Shown piece after piece: positions 36,061-47,292 of a stretch of 64,000 nucleotides of DNA. Position numbers and translations under genes: made by a program. The first letter of the stretch is position 1. Each line of letters begins with the position of its first letter. Origin of the DNA: Streptomyces qinzhouensis. Lineage in GTDB: Bacteria > Actinomycetota > Actinomycetes > Streptomycetales > Streptomycetaceae. The stretch spans positions 2,852,001 to 2,916,000 of the forward strand of contig NZ_CP042266.1 of the NCBI RefSeq assembly GCF_007856155.1, given 5' to 3'. The notes beneath the pieces were generated by a model. It saw only the letters and a list, made by a program, of their open reading frames with translations. It was not told the DNA's origin and did no database searches.

Positions 36061-36104
36061 ACGGGAGCGGCCCCGGGATCCTGTGATCCCGGGGCCGCTC
36101 CCGT
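36061..36104 (+). terminator. Terminator after the ABC permease
   Basis: ACGGGAGCGGCCCCGGGATC pairs perfectly with 36085-36104 over 20 bp, loop CTGT. It also separates the convergent cyclopropane-synthase-like gene. Confidence 0.9.
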
Positions 36105-36140
36105 CCGGCGCGCGGTGGACGGTTCGGGTCACGCCCCCGG

Positions 36141-37448
36141 TCAGTTCCAGGTACGGGTCCGCAGCGGCAGGCCCGATGCGCCGCCGGCCGGGGTCCTGAC
36201 CGCGAGGACCTGGTTCACCCCGATCCGGTTCCGTTCGAAGGAGAGCGCCGACGCGGCCATGTAGAGCCGCCAGACCCGGGCCCGGCCGGGCGAGGTCAGC
36301 TCGGCCGCCCGCTCCGGTTCGGCCTCCAGCCGCGCCACCCAGCGGCGCAGCGTCAGCGCGTAGTGCTCCCGGATCGACTCCACGTCCCGTACCTCGAACC
36401 CGGCGGTCTCCAGCGCCGTCACGGTGGACCCCAGCGGGGACAGCTCGCCGTCCGGGAAGACATAGCGGTCGATGAACTCGTCCACGTGGTAGCCCGATTC
36501 GTCGGCCTCCGGGCGGCGGGCGATCTGATGGTTCAGCAGCCGTCCGCCGGGCTTCAGCAGTCCGTGCAGCCGGGCGGCGTATTCGCCGTAGCGGACCGCG
36601 CCGACATGCTCCGCCATCCCGATGGACGAGATCGCGTCGTACGGCCCGTCCGTGACGTCCCGGTAGTCCTGGACCCTGATCTCCACCCGGTCCGTCAGTC
36701 CGGCCTCCGCGATCCTCTTACGCGCGTAGGCGGCCTGCTCACGGGAGAGCGTGACACCGGTGACCCTCGCCCCGTACTCCCGGGCCGCGTGGATCGCCAT
36801 CGATCCCCAGCCGGAGCCGACGTCCAGCAGCCGGTCGCCCTCCCGCAGCCCGAGCTTCCTGGCGACCAGGTCGAGCTTGGCGTGCTGGGCCTCCTCCAGG
36901 GTGGTGACCCCGTCGCCCCAGTAGGCGCACGAATAGACCATGGACGGCCCCAGGACGAGCCGGTAGAAGTCGTTCCCCACGTCGTAGTGGTGGTGGACGG
37001 CCCGCCGGTCGCGGCGCCGGGTGTGCGAGTCGCCGCGCCGGTGCCGGTCCTCCTCCGGGGGCGGCGGCGGGGGCGGGAGGACCCCGCCGAGGCGGAACAG
37101 CTCCCGGACCGCGGACCGGACCCGGGGGTCGCGCACCTGCCGCAGCCCACTGCCCCGGGGAACGGCACCATCAGCGGGCGGCACGTCCCACACCACACCC
37201 GCGAGCCGGTCGAGCGCCGTGTAGAGATCGCCCTCGATGTCCAGCTCCCCCGCCACCCAGGCCCGGGCCGGCCCCAGCTCGCCCGGCCGCCACAGCAGCC
37301 GCCGCAGCGCCCGGCGATGCCGTACGACGAGGACCGGACCGTCCGGCGGCCCGGCCTCCGAACCGTCCCAGGCCCGGATCCGCAGCGGGAACGGGGCGCC
37401 CAGCAGGGCTTCGGCGAGGGCGGTCAGCTTCGGCGCGACCGGGGTCAT
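36141..37448 (-). CDS. Cyclopropane-fatty-acyl-phospholipid synthase-family methyltransferase
   Basis: A 435-residue SAM-dependent enzyme that acts on unsaturated phospholipid acyl chains. AVHHHYDVGNDFYRLVLGPSM near residue 148 binds lipid and bicarbonate, LLDVGSGWGSMAIHAAREYG near 200 is the SAM site, MAEHVGAVRYGEYAARLHG near 265 carries the catalytic Glu, and RRPEADESGYHVDEFIDRYVFPDGEL near 305 follows. A Pro-rich insertion (LPPPPPPPEEDRHRRGD) precedes the catalytic domain. ATG 37448 is chosen because GGAGG lies nine bases upstream; a longer frame to 37619 lacks a site. The product could be a cyclopropane or methyl-branched acyl chain. Confidence 0.88.
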   Translation of the reverse strand: MTPVAPKLTALAEALLGAPFPLRIRAWDGSEAGPPDGPVLVVRHRRALRRLLWRPGELGPARAWVAGELDIEGDLYTALDRLAGVVWDVPPADGAVPRGSGLRQVRDPRVRSAVRELFRLGGVLPPPPPPPEEDRHRRGDSHTRRRDRRAVHHHYDVGNDFYRLVLGPSMVYSCAYWGDGVTTLEEAQHAKLDLVARKLGLREGDRLLDVGSGWGSMAIHAAREYGARVTGVTLSREQAAYARKRIAEAGLTDRVEIRVQDYRDVTDGPYDAISSIGMAEHVGAVRYGEYAARLHGLLKPGGRLLNHQIARRPEADESGYHVDEFIDRYVFPDGELSPLGSTVTALETAGFEVRDVESIREHYALTLRRWVARLEAEPERAAELTSPGRARVWRLYMAASALSFERNRIGVNQVLAVRTPAGGASGLPLRTRTWN

Positions 37449-37763
37449 GGCTACACACCTCCGTGGGGTCCCGCGTCCGGTCTCATCGGACACGGGATTA
37501 CCGATTACCGGATTGCCGGGTTGTCGGCTTGCCGGATTGATGTCCGCCACAACAACCGGCCTACGGTGGGTGCTTCCCCGCTCGTGCGCCGAGCGACCGG
37601 AAAGAGGCCCGCAGGCCACCCCTCGGGCCGTGCCGAAACGTCCGCATGGCCGCTTACCGGGGGGCCATGCGGATGCTTCGCCAGGGCGGCGCGGCGCGCC
37701 CCGGCCCCGTACCCCGGGCTCCGTACCCCCGGCTCCACTGGGCGACGGCCCGCGGGCACGGCG

Positions 37764-37800
37764 AAGGGGCCGCCCGCACCACGGAGGCGGGCGGCCCCTT
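37764..37800. terminator. Terminator between ndh and the methyltransferase gene
   Basis: AAGGGGCCGCCCGC and GCGGGCGGCCCCTT form a perfect 14-bp stem, 33 bases after the ndh stop. The rest of the 37449-37832 gap has no gene. Confidence 0.85.
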
Positions 37801-37832
37801 TGCTCAGGGTGCCGAAGCGGAGGAGGCCGAAG

Positions 37833-39215
37833 TCAGGAAGCCTTGGCCTTCTCGGGGGCCGCGGCGGCGGCCGGCGCGGGCGTCGGCTTGGCCGCCTCGT
37901 AGAACTCCTCACGCGGGGTCTCCATCGCGCCGAGCGATACGACCTCGCGCTTGAGGAACATCTGGAGCGTCCAGTCCGCGAAGACCCGGATCTTCCGGTT
38001 CCAGGTCGGCATGGCCAGACCGTGGTAGCCACGGTGCATGTACCAGGCGAGACGGCCACGGAGCTTGATCTTCATCTTGCCCATGACGATCATCGCAACG
38101 CCCTTGTGGAGGCCGAGGCCGGCCACGGCGCCCTTGTTGGCGTGGCTGTACTCCTTCTGCGGGAAGCCCCGCATACCGGAGATCACATTGTCGCCGAGAA
38201 CCTTGGCCTGGCGCAGCGCGTGCTGGGCGTTCGGCGGGCACCAGGCGTTCTCCACCCCGGCCTTGCGGGCGGCCACGTCCGGAACCTGGGCGTTGTCGCC
38301 CGCGGCCCAGATGTAGTCGGTGCCCTGCACCTGGAGAGTGGTGGCGGTGTCCACATGGCCGCGGGGGCCGAGCGGCAGACCGTAGCGGGCGAGCGCCGGG
38401 TTCGGCTTCACACCGGCGGTCCACACGATGGTGTTGGAGTCGACTTCCAGGCCGTTCTTGAGCACCACATGGCCGTCGACGCAGGAGTCCAGCGACGTCG
38501 AGAGGTAGATCTCGATACCGCGGCCTTCCAGGTGCTCCTTGCCGTAGGCGCCGAGCTTGGGCCCGACCTCGGGAAGGATCTTGTCGGCGGCGTCGACGAG
38601 GATGAAGCGCATGTCCTCGCGCTTGACGCTGCGGTAGTACTTGGCCGCGTCCCTGGCCAGGTCCTCGACCTCACCGATGGTCTCGGCACCGGCGAAGCCG
38701 CCGCCGACGAATACGAAGGTCAGAGCCTTGCGGCGGACCTCCTCATCGGTGGTGGAGTCGGCCTTGTCCAGCTGCTCCAGGACGTGGTTGCGCAGGCCGA
38801 TGGCCTCCTCGACGCCCTTCATGCCGATGCCCTGCTCGGCGAGGCCGGGGATCGGGAAGGTACGGGAGACCGCGCCCAGCGCGACGACCAGATAGTCGAA
38901 GGGCAGCTCGTAGGCCTCGCCGACGAGCGGGGCGACCGTGGCGACCTTGCGGTCCTGGTCGATCGTGGTGACCCGACCGGTGAGCACCTCGGCCTTGGGC
39001 AGCACGCGTCGCAGCGGGACGACGACATGCCGGGGCGAGATGCTGCCGGCGGCGGCTTCGGGCAGGAAGGGCTGGTACGTCATGTACGAACGGGGGTCGA
39101 CGACCGTGACGGTCGCCTCGCCGTAGCGCATCTTCTTCTGAATGCGCCGGGCCGCGTACAGGCCAACGTACCCACCGCCTACGACGAGGATCCTGGGACG
39201 CTCCGTGGTGCTCAT
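37833..39215 (-). CDS. ndh: Type II NADH dehydrogenase
   Basis: A 460-residue FAD enzyme that passes electrons from NADH to menaquinone without pumping protons. The FAD Rossmann motif ILVVGGGYVGLYAARRIQKK is at residues 9-28, VTVVDPRSYMTYQPFLPEAA near 36 is diagnostic for NDH-2, TFVFVGGGFAGAETIGEVED near 168 binds NADH, and YIWAAGDNAQVPD near 305 closes on FAD. C-terminal amphipathic helix (WTLQMFLKREVVSLGAM) anchors it to the membrane. A Rex-like operator lies 35-52 bases before the start codon, so expression is probably set by the NADH/NAD+ ratio. Confidence 0.93.
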   Translation of the reverse strand: MSTTERPRILVVGGGYVGLYAARRIQKKMRYGEATVTVVDPRSYMTYQPFLPEAAAGSISPRHVVVPLRRVLPKAEVLTGRVTTIDQDRKVATVAPLVGEAYELPFDYLVVALGAVSRTFPIPGLAEQGIGMKGVEEAIGLRNHVLEQLDKADSTTDEEVRRKALTFVFVGGGFAGAETIGEVEDLARDAAKYYRSVKREDMRFILVDAADKILPEVGPKLGAYGKEHLEGRGIEIYLSTSLDSCVDGHVVLKNGLEVDSNTIVWTAGVKPNPALARYGLPLGPRGHVDTATTLQVQGTDYIWAAGDNAQVPDVAARKAGVENAWCPPNAQHALRQAKVLGDNVISGMRGFPQKEYSHANKGAVAGLGLHKGVAMIVMGKMKIKLRGRLAWYMHRGYHGLAMPTWNRKIRVFADWTLQMFLKREVVSLGAMETPREEFYEAAKPTPAPAAAAAPEKAKAS

Positions 39216-39249
39216 GCCATCGAGTATCCACCCCCTTCCGAGGGGGTGC

Positions 39250-39267
39250 TCGTGAGCCCCTTCACAA
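39250..39267. promoter_or_regulatory. Rex-like operator in the ndh promoter
   Basis: On the minus strand TTGTGAAGGGGCTCACGA fits the Rex consensus TTGTGAANNNNTTCACAA at all but two of the 14 specified positions. It is 35 bases from the ndh ATG. Between it and the start lies a GC hairpin, CACCCCC/GGGGGTG, in the leader. Confidence 0.65.
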
Positions 39268-39380
39268 GAACTCCTGGCACCTCTGCTACACTGCGCGGCC
39301 CTCGTGATCCAGATCGCACCACGAAGAGGGAACCCGACCGGTGGTCCAGTCGTTGGGAACCCGCCGTGAGCAGGACGCTT

Positions 39381-39521
39381 GGGCGTCGTCGAGGCGATTG
39401 CCCCCCATCTGGTTCACACGCCCGAAACAGGCTGAAGTCCCCTTTGTAAGGGTCCCGTCGGGCCCTTGGACCGGACGGAACGGGCCTTTCGACCCCCCAG
39501 GGCCCCCAGCAGGCCCTTTTT
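39381..39521 (+). ncRNA. Candidate 6C-type small RNA
   Basis: Two hairpins with C-rich loops match the 6C RNA plan of actinobacteria. The first pairs GGGCGT (39381-39386) with ACGCCC (39418-39423) and has CCCCCC in its loop at 39401-39406. The second pairs GGGCCT (39482-39487) with AGGCCC (39511-39516), has CCCCCC at 39493-39498 plus a further CCCCC, and ends in TTTTT like an intrinsic terminator. The sequence between can form smaller stems. A possible -10 TACACT lies at 39287-39292. Boundaries are approximate; the identity rests on memory of the 6C layout. Confidence 0.55.
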
Positions 39522-39523
39522 CC

Positions 39524-39542
39524 TTGTGAAGAACTTCACGAA
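39524..39542. promoter_or_regulatory. Second Rex-like palindrome
   Basis: TTGTGAAGAACTTCACGAA matches the Rex consensus with one change. It sits just past the 6C-like terminator and 309 bases from ndh, so it could be an auxiliary site or serve an unseen transcript. Confidence 0.5.
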
Positions 39543-39553
39543 GTTGATTTCCG

Positions 39554-39579
39554 ACCCCCCGCGCGGCGGCGCGGGGGGT
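39554..39579 (+). terminator. Terminator between the small RNA and ppx
   Basis: ACCCCCCGCGC and GCGCGGGGGGT form an 11-bp stem with loop GGCG followed by GGTTTTAT; it lies between converging units. Confidence 0.8.
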
Positions 39580-39605
39580 GGTTTTATACGGGCCTTATGT
39601 CGGAT

Positions 39606-40520
39606 TTATACGAGAGACCAGGCGATGCCGTCGAGGATGTCGTGCTCGCTGACGACGACCTCCCGGGCCCCCGTCCGCTCCATGATCCCGAGCAGCACCA
39701 GCGCGCCCGCGACGATCACGTCGACCCGGCCCGGGTGCATCACCGGAATCGCCGCGCGCTCGTCGTGCGTGGCCGCCGCGAGGGTACGGGTGATCCGGGC
39801 GACCGTCTCGTAGGAGATCCGCGAGTGGTGGATGGCCGCCCAGTCGTAGCGGTCGAGGCCCAGCGCGATCGCGGCGACCGTGGTCACCGATCCGGCCAGC
39901 CCGACCAGCGTGGCGGCGCCCCGCAGCGGAACGGTCTCCTCGGCCAGATCGAGGGCGGCCTCGACGTCCGCGCGGATCGCCGCCAGCTCGGCGGCGGCCG
40001 GCGGATCGCTGCGGATATGGCGCTCGGTCAGCCGTACACAGCCGATGTCGACGGAGCGGGCGGCCGCCACCTGCTCACGGCCGGTGACGAACTCGGTGGA
40101 ACCGCCGCCGATGTCCACCACCAGCCGCTCCTCGTGGCCGGGCAGCTCACGGGTCGCCCCGGTGAAGGAGAACTCCGCTTCCTGCGCCCCGGTCACCACC
40201 TCGGGCTCGACCCCGAGGATGTCGAGGACGCCCCGGACGAACTCGTCGCGGTTCTCGGCGTCGCGCGAGGCGGAGGTGGCCACGAAGCGCACCCGCTCGG
40301 CGCCCAGCTCCTTGATGACGGCGGCGTAGTCGCGGCAGGCGGCGAAGGTGCGCTCCAGCGCCTCGGGCGCCAGCCGGCCGGTGCGGTCCACGCCCTGGCC
40401 GAGCCGGACGATGACCATCCGCCGGTCCAGTTCGGTCAGCACCCCGGTCGCCGGGTCGAGATCGGCGACCAGCAGGCGGATGGAGTTCGTACCGCAGTCG
40501 ACGGCGGCGACCCGGGTCAT
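39606..40520 (-). CDS. ppx: Exopolyphosphatase (Ppx/GppA family)
   Basis: A 304-residue actin-fold phosphatase that releases phosphate from polyphosphate or hydrolyses pppGpp. AVDCGTNSIRLLVADLD at the N-terminus, VRFVATSASRDAENRDEFV near 85, EAEFSFTGATREL near 115 and VVDIGGGSTEFVTG near 135 are phosphate and nucleotide loops of the family. The short length without the C-terminal HD domain fits the Ppx1/2 form of actinobacteria. Its ATG overlaps the stop of the DUF501 gene (ATGA), so the two are translated together; this gene pair is conserved across Actinobacteria. Confidence 0.9.
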   Translation of the reverse strand: MTRVAAVDCGTNSIRLLVADLDPATGVLTELDRRMVIVRLGQGVDRTGRLAPEALERTFAACRDYAAVIKELGAERVRFVATSASRDAENRDEFVRGVLDILGVEPEVVTGAQEAEFSFTGATRELPGHEERLVVDIGGGSTEFVTGREQVAAARSVDIGCVRLTERHIRSDPPAAAELAAIRADVEAALDLAEETVPLRGAATLVGLAGSVTTVAAIALGLDRYDWAAIHHSRISYETVARITRTLAAATHDERAAIPVMHPGRVDVIVAGALVLLGIMERTGAREVVVSEHDILDGIAWSLV

Positions 40521-41074
40521 GCCGACTTCTCCGCGCTCTCCGCGGATGCCGCGTCCGGGGTGCACGGGGTCACGCACGGACCCTTGGCCCACCACTGCGG
40601 CAGCATCGCGATGGCCTCGTCGCCCAGCGGGTTCACCCCGGGGCCCGCGGCCAGCGAGTGGCCCACCAGAACGTGCAGACACTTCACCCGGTCGGGCATA
40701 CCACCGGCGCTCGGGAAGCCCTTGAGCTCCTCGATCGCGTCGCGGCGGGCGATGTAGTCCTCGTGCGCGGCCCGGTAGGCGGCGGCCAGCTCGGGATCGG
40801 TGGCCAGCCGCTCGCTCATCTCCTTCATCACGCCATTGGCCTCCAGCGTGCCGATCGCGGACGCGGCGCGCGGGCAGCTCAGGTAGTAGAGCGTGGGGAA
40901 GGGGGTGCCGTCGGGCAGCCGGGGCGCGGTCTCGACCACATCGGGCAGTCCGCAGGGGCAGCGGTGGGCGATCGCGCGCAGCCCGCGCGGCGGCCGCCCG
41001 AGCTGCTCCTCGAAGGCCGCGATGTCCGCGTCCGTGGGGGCGGTGTGCTCGGTGGTGGGAGGAGGGGTTTCCAT
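40517..41074 (-). CDS. DUF501 domain protein
   Basis: A 185-residue protein of the actinobacterial DUF501 family: EEQLGRPPRGLRAIAHRCPCGLPDVVETAP with a CPCG motif, then DGTPFPTLYYLSCPRAASAI and SAGGMPDRVKCLHVLVGHSL. The three Cys and terminal CVTPC suggest a metal or disulfide site. It always sits between an FtsB-like gene and ppx. No biochemical role is known. Confidence 0.85.
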   Translation of the reverse strand: METPPPTTEHTAPTDADIAAFEEQLGRPPRGLRAIAHRCPCGLPDVVETAPRLPDGTPFPTLYYLSCPRAASAIGTLEANGVMKEMSERLATDPELAAAYRAAHEDYIARRDAIEELKGFPSAGGMPDRVKCLHVLVGHSLAAGPGVNPLGDEAIAMLPQWWAKGPCVTPCTPDAASAESAEKSA

Positions 41075-41095
41075 GCCTGCCTTGGGTCCGGGTCG

Positions 41096-41152
41096 TTCCT
41101 GCTGGTGCTGCTGTTACTGCCGTTGTTACTGCTGTTGCTGTTGCTGTTGCCG
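41096..41152 (-). repeat. CAG/CAA trinucleotide tract
   Basis: About 19 triplets of CTG, TTG, TTA and related form (CAGCAACAG... on the minus strand) fill the gap between the FtsB-like and DUF501 genes. It is noncoding here and could vary in length by slippage. Confidence 0.7.
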
Positions 41153-41175
41153 GGGAGGGCGGGGTACGGGACGGT

Positions 41176-41658
41176 TCACTCGCGGTCCGCGGTGTCGACG
41201 CCCTCCCAGACGTTCGAGTACCAGGGCCGGTCGGCCGAGCCCTGGTCGGTGCGGCGCTGTTCGGCCGCCTCGGGGTCGATCATCGTATAGCCGGTCTCGC
41301 CGGGCGCCACGTAGTGCAGATGTTCCCGGGCCAGCTTGCGGATGTACATATCGTCCTGGAGCCGGGCCTTCTCGTCCCGCAACCTCTCCACCTGCTCCTC
41401 CGCCTCCTTCCGCCGCTCCTGCTGCTCGGCGATCTCGCCGCGCTGGGAGACGTACTGCCGCATCGGATAGGCGAGGGCGACGACGAGGGAGCAGACGATC
41501 AGGGCGAGGAAGGCGGCGCGGCCGGTCAGCCGGGAGCGACGGGCCTGCCGCTTGTTCTGGGAGCGGTAGACGCGGGCGGCGGTCTGCTCGCCGAGCAGAC
41601 GCAGCCTGGTCGCCGTGGAGAACCGGTCGCCGCCGGATCCGGCGTTCTTCCGGGCCAT
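41176..41658 (-). CDS. Septum formation initiator FtsB/DivIC-like protein
   Basis: A 160-residue single-pass membrane protein: basic cytoplasmic N-terminus, membrane helix AAFLALIVCSLVVALAYPM at about residues 47-65, then a coiled coil (YVSQRGEIAEQQERRKEAEE, QVERLRDEKARLQD) and REHLHYVAPGETGYTMIDPE, typical for DivIC. It joins the FtsQ-FtsL-FtsB division complex. It sits directly downstream of eno, a conserved actinobacterial order (eno, divIC, DUF501, ppx), and is probably in one operon with it. Confidence 0.88.
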   Translation of the reverse strand: MARKNAGSGGDRFSTATRLRLLGEQTAARVYRSQNKRQARRSRLTGRAAFLALIVCSLVVALAYPMRQYVSQRGEIAEQQERRKEAEEQVERLRDEKARLQDDMYIRKLAREHLHYVAPGETGYTMIDPEAAEQRRTDQGSADRPWYSNVWEGVDTADRE

Positions 41659-41810
41659 GCCGTCCGCCTCCCCTGCTCCTGCTCCGTATATACGTGCGCA
41701 CGTCCCCGGACACGGTACGGGACCGCGGCCGGGGACGTGGCGTACGACGGGCGGTGCTGCCCCCGGTTCGCCTTCAGGGCGGACCGGGCGGCAGCGGAGC
41801 CCCGCGGGGG

Positions 41811-44450
<2,640 letters not shown>

Positions 44451-44718
44451 GGCAGGATTCGGCGTGACGGTCAGTGGTGCCCGCTTTGGCGAGCGGTCCA
44501 GACCGTAGTCATAGGCGTCCCGCTTCTTCAAAGACGGAACATCGGGTGCAAAACGCCCATCCCACCCCTCCGGAAACCTGCGTTTCCGCAGGTGGCACAC
44601 GGAATGCAGGATTCCGGAAGGGCGGGGACGACGGCCGGAGCGAAGAGACTCATGTCTCACTTACACAGAAACGGACAAATAACTGCAAAATGGGGCGTCA
44701 ATTTCGGTGCGCCGGTGG

Positions 44719-45714
44719 CTACTTCGCCTGAAGATCAAGGCTCTGGCCAGGCAGGATGTGATCGGGATCAGCGCCGACCACCTTCTGGTTGGCCTCATAG
44801 AGCGCCGGCCAGCCGCCGGGGACCTTCTTCTCCTCGGCGATGGACCAGAGGTTGTCGCCGGAGCGGACCGTGTAGGTACCGGAAGACTGCCCGGCTTCGC
44901 CCGTACCGTCCGTGGTGCCGTCCTTGACCGGAGTGCCCGTACCACCCTGATCGCCCTGGTTCAGGGCGTCGGAACGGGTGGCGGTGTCGGAGCGGGAGGT
45001 CCGGTCGGGGCCGGAGGCGCGGGACGGGTCCGCGGCGTCCACGGGCGGGGTGCCGGGGTCCTTGGGGGCGCCCGTGCCGGTGTCCGCGGTACCCGACGGG
45101 GTCCCGGGGGCGGTCTCCTCCGCGGCGGGCGCGCCGCGGTGCTTCCCGACGCCGTCGGCGGGCTTGCCCGGCGACTCCTTCTTCCCCGCCGCTCCGGCGG
45201 GCGGGGCGGCGGCGTCCGGCGCCTTCTCCCCGGCCTTGCGCGGCTCGGCCGGGCCGGCGCCCTTGGCCGGGTCCGCCGAGCGTCCGGCGGCCGGGCCGCT
45301 CGGCACCGGGTCGGCGCCGCCCGGGTCGGCCGCGCCCGCGGCGGTCCCGAGGCCCGAGGCGGTCCCGCAGGACGGCCACGCCTTGGGCCCCTCGGCGGCG
45401 AGCACCTTCTCGGCCACGGCTATCTGCTGCGAGCGGCTGGCCAGATCGGGCCGGTCCGCGTACTCCCGGCCGCCGTACGCCGTCCAGGTCTCCTCGGAGA
45501 GCTGGAGTCCGCCGTAGTAGCCGTTGCCGTTGTTCACGGTCCACTGCCCGGCGCTCTCGCACTCCGCGACCCGGTCCCAGGCCGCGGAGTCCGCGGCGGA
45601 TGCCGAGGTGGCGCCCAGGAGCGGGATCGCGATCGCGGATCCCGTCACCCCCGCGGCGACGACCAGGGCCGGGGCCTGGCGAGGACGGCGATGTCGACCA
45701 TTCCCGGAGAGCAT
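44719..45714 (-). CDS. rpfC: Second Rpf-like secreted protein with LysM
   Basis: A 331-residue exported protein: signal peptide to about residue 40 (GATSASAADS), Rpf domain at about 42-112 (AAWDRVAECESAGQWTVNNG with catalytic Glu, GYYGGLQLSEETWTAYGG), a long Pro/Ala/Gly/Thr-rich linker of about 160 residues, and a C-terminal LysM (YTVRSGDNLWSIAEEKKVPG, HILPGQSLDLQAK). It is the tandem paralogue of rpfA. ATG 45714 is the start. Its leader of about 95 bases has no riboswitch. The rpfC name follows recalled S. coelicolor synteny. Confidence 0.85.
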   Translation of the reverse strand: MLSGNGRHRRPRQAPALVVAAGVTGSAIAIPLLGATSASAADSAAWDRVAECESAGQWTVNNGNGYYGGLQLSEETWTAYGGREYADRPDLASRSQQIAVAEKVLAAEGPKAWPSCGTASGLGTAAGAADPGGADPVPSGPAAGRSADPAKGAGPAEPRKAGEKAPDAAAPPAGAAGKKESPGKPADGVGKHRGAPAAEETAPGTPSGTADTGTGAPKDPGTPPVDAADPSRASGPDRTSRSDTATRSDALNQGDQGGTGTPVKDGTTDGTGEAGQSSGTYTVRSGDNLWSIAEEKKVPGGWPALYEANQKVVGADPDHILPGQSLDLQAK

Positions 45715-45808
45715 GCGGTGTGCCTTTCGCGTGACGGCTGAGACGGGGGTGAACGTAGCCGCACTCGAACGTCTGTCACAAGTCGATGCAGCGGAGATCA
45801 CGCGCACA

Positions 45809-47107
45809 TCACGAATATGACGGATCGTCAATTTCGGCCGGGGTGAACTCCACCGGAAGGGTGCGCAGTCCACGCATGATCAGGCCGCCGCGCCACCGCA
45901 AATCGTGATGATCCACCGCCAGTCGCAGGTCGGGAAGGCGGCGCAACAGAGTCGCGATCGCGGTCTGTCCCTCCAGCCGGGCCAGCGGTGCGCCCAGGCA
46001 GTAGTGGATGCCGTGCCCGTACCCGAGGTGCTGATTGTCACGCCGCGCGAGGTCCAGAACCTCCGGCTGATCGAACCGCTCCGGGTCCCGGTCGGCCGCC
46101 GCGAGGACCACCAGCACCGGATCGCCCGCCGCGATCTCCTGGCCGCCGATGGTCAGCGTTTCGGTGGCGTACCGCCAGGTCGCCATCTCCACCGGGCCGT
46201 CGTAGCGGAGCAGCTCCTCCACGGCCGTCGCCAGCGGTCCGGTCTCCCCCGCGGCGAGCGACTCCTGGAGCCGGGCGCGCTGCTCCGGGTGGCACATCAG
46301 GGCGTAGAGCCCATTGCCGACCAGATTGATGGTCGTCTCGAACCCCGCGAAGAGGAGTACGAAACACATCGCGACGACCTCGTTCTCGGTGAGGTGCTCG
46401 CCGTGGTCGCTGGCCCGGATCAGACCGGAGATCAGATCGTCGTCGGCGCCCTCGGCGCCGAGGTTCTCCCGCTTGCGGTGGATCAGCTCGGCGAGATAGC
46501 CGCGGATCCGCTTCACCGCGCGGGCCACACCGCCGCGGGGGCCACCGCCGTGACGGATCATCATGCCCGCCCAGTCCCGGAGATCGTCCTGGTCCTCCGG
46601 GGGCACCCCGAGCAGATCACAGATCGCGTAGATGGGGAGCGGGAAGGCGAACTCGTGGATCAGATCCGCGCTGCCCCGGGCCGCGAAGCCGTCGATCAGC
46701 CGGTCCGTCAGCTCCTGCACGCGCGGTTCGAAGGCGGCGACCCGGCGCGGGGTGAACGCCTTCGCCACGAGCCGGCGCAGCCGGGTGTGGTCGGGCGGGT
46801 CGATGTTCAGCAGATGCGTCATCAGCCCGGCGCTGCGCTCGCCGGGGATCCCGGTCTTGCCGCGGGCGTGCGCGGGCTCGTCGTGGTGCACGGGATTCTT
46901 CGACAGCCGGGCGTCCGCGAGCGCCTGCCGGGCGTCGGCGTACCGGGTCACCAGCCAGGCGTCGACCCCGCTGGGGAGGGTGGTGCGGTGCACGGGCGCG
47001 TGTTGGCGGAGCCAGGCGTAGGCGGGGTAGGGGTCGGTGGCGAACTCCCAGGTGAAGAGTTCAGGCGCGGGTCCCGGGCCACCGGGTGTATGGAGATTGA
47101 CGCTCAC
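45809..47107 (-). CDS. Cytochrome P450
   Basis: A 432-residue soluble P450 of the bacterial CYP107/CYP105-like group. I-helix LLFAGFETTINLVGNGLYAL near residue 247 (oxygen-binding AGxET), K-helix EELLRYDGPVEMATWR near 290 (ExxR), and the heme loop LGYGHGIHYCLGAPLARLEG near 350 with the thiolate Cys are intact. It needs ferredoxin and reductase partners not seen here. The substrate is unknown. It lies upstream of rpfC on the same strand with 94 bases between. Confidence 0.93.
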   Translation of the reverse strand: MSVNLHTPGGPGPAPELFTWEFATDPYPAYAWLRQHAPVHRTTLPSGVDAWLVTRYADARQALADARLSKNPVHHDEPAHARGKTGIPGERSAGLMTHLLNIDPPDHTRLRRLVAKAFTPRRVAAFEPRVQELTDRLIDGFAARGSADLIHEFAFPLPIYAICDLLGVPPEDQDDLRDWAGMMIRHGGGPRGGVARAVKRIRGYLAELIHRKRENLGAEGADDDLISGLIRASDHGEHLTENEVVAMCFVLLFAGFETTINLVGNGLYALMCHPEQRARLQESLAAGETGPLATAVEELLRYDGPVEMATWRYATETLTIGGQEIAAGDPVLVVLAAADRDPERFDQPEVLDLARRDNQHLGYGHGIHYCLGAPLARLEGQTAIATLLRRLPDLRLAVDHHDLRWRGGLIMRGLRTLPVEFTPAEIDDPSYS

Positions 47108-47170
47108 TCCTTGACGCTATCCCCTGACGGGGCGCCGGGCCGAGTCGGACCTCGCCTCCCGCCCCGGGGG

Positions 47171-47280
47171 CGGACCCGCCTCCCGCGAGGAGCTTGGGGA
47201 GAGCACCCCGGGTAGGCCGCACCCTGCTGAAAGCTCGGGTGAGAGGACCCAGGGGCCGGACCCGCCTCCCACGAGGAGCT
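47171..47280. repeat. 24-bp direct repeat, 86-bp period
   Basis: CGGACCCGCCTCCCGCGAGG-AGCT at 47171-47194 recurs at 47257-47280 with one change. It precedes the inverted-repeat element in the same gap. Confidence 0.8.
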
Positions 47281-47292
47281 CAGGCCGGACCA

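Noticed and set aside
36363..39449. A 1028-codon open frame on the plus strand
   Set aside because: It is antisense to the cyclopropane-synthase-like and ndh genes, which have intact catalytic motifs. Length alone is not evidence in GC-rich DNA.
45715..45808. A second c-di-AMP riboswitch before rpfC
   Set aside because: The gap is under 100 bases and lacks the GGGGGACCCA and CAGCTNACCTCG blocks.
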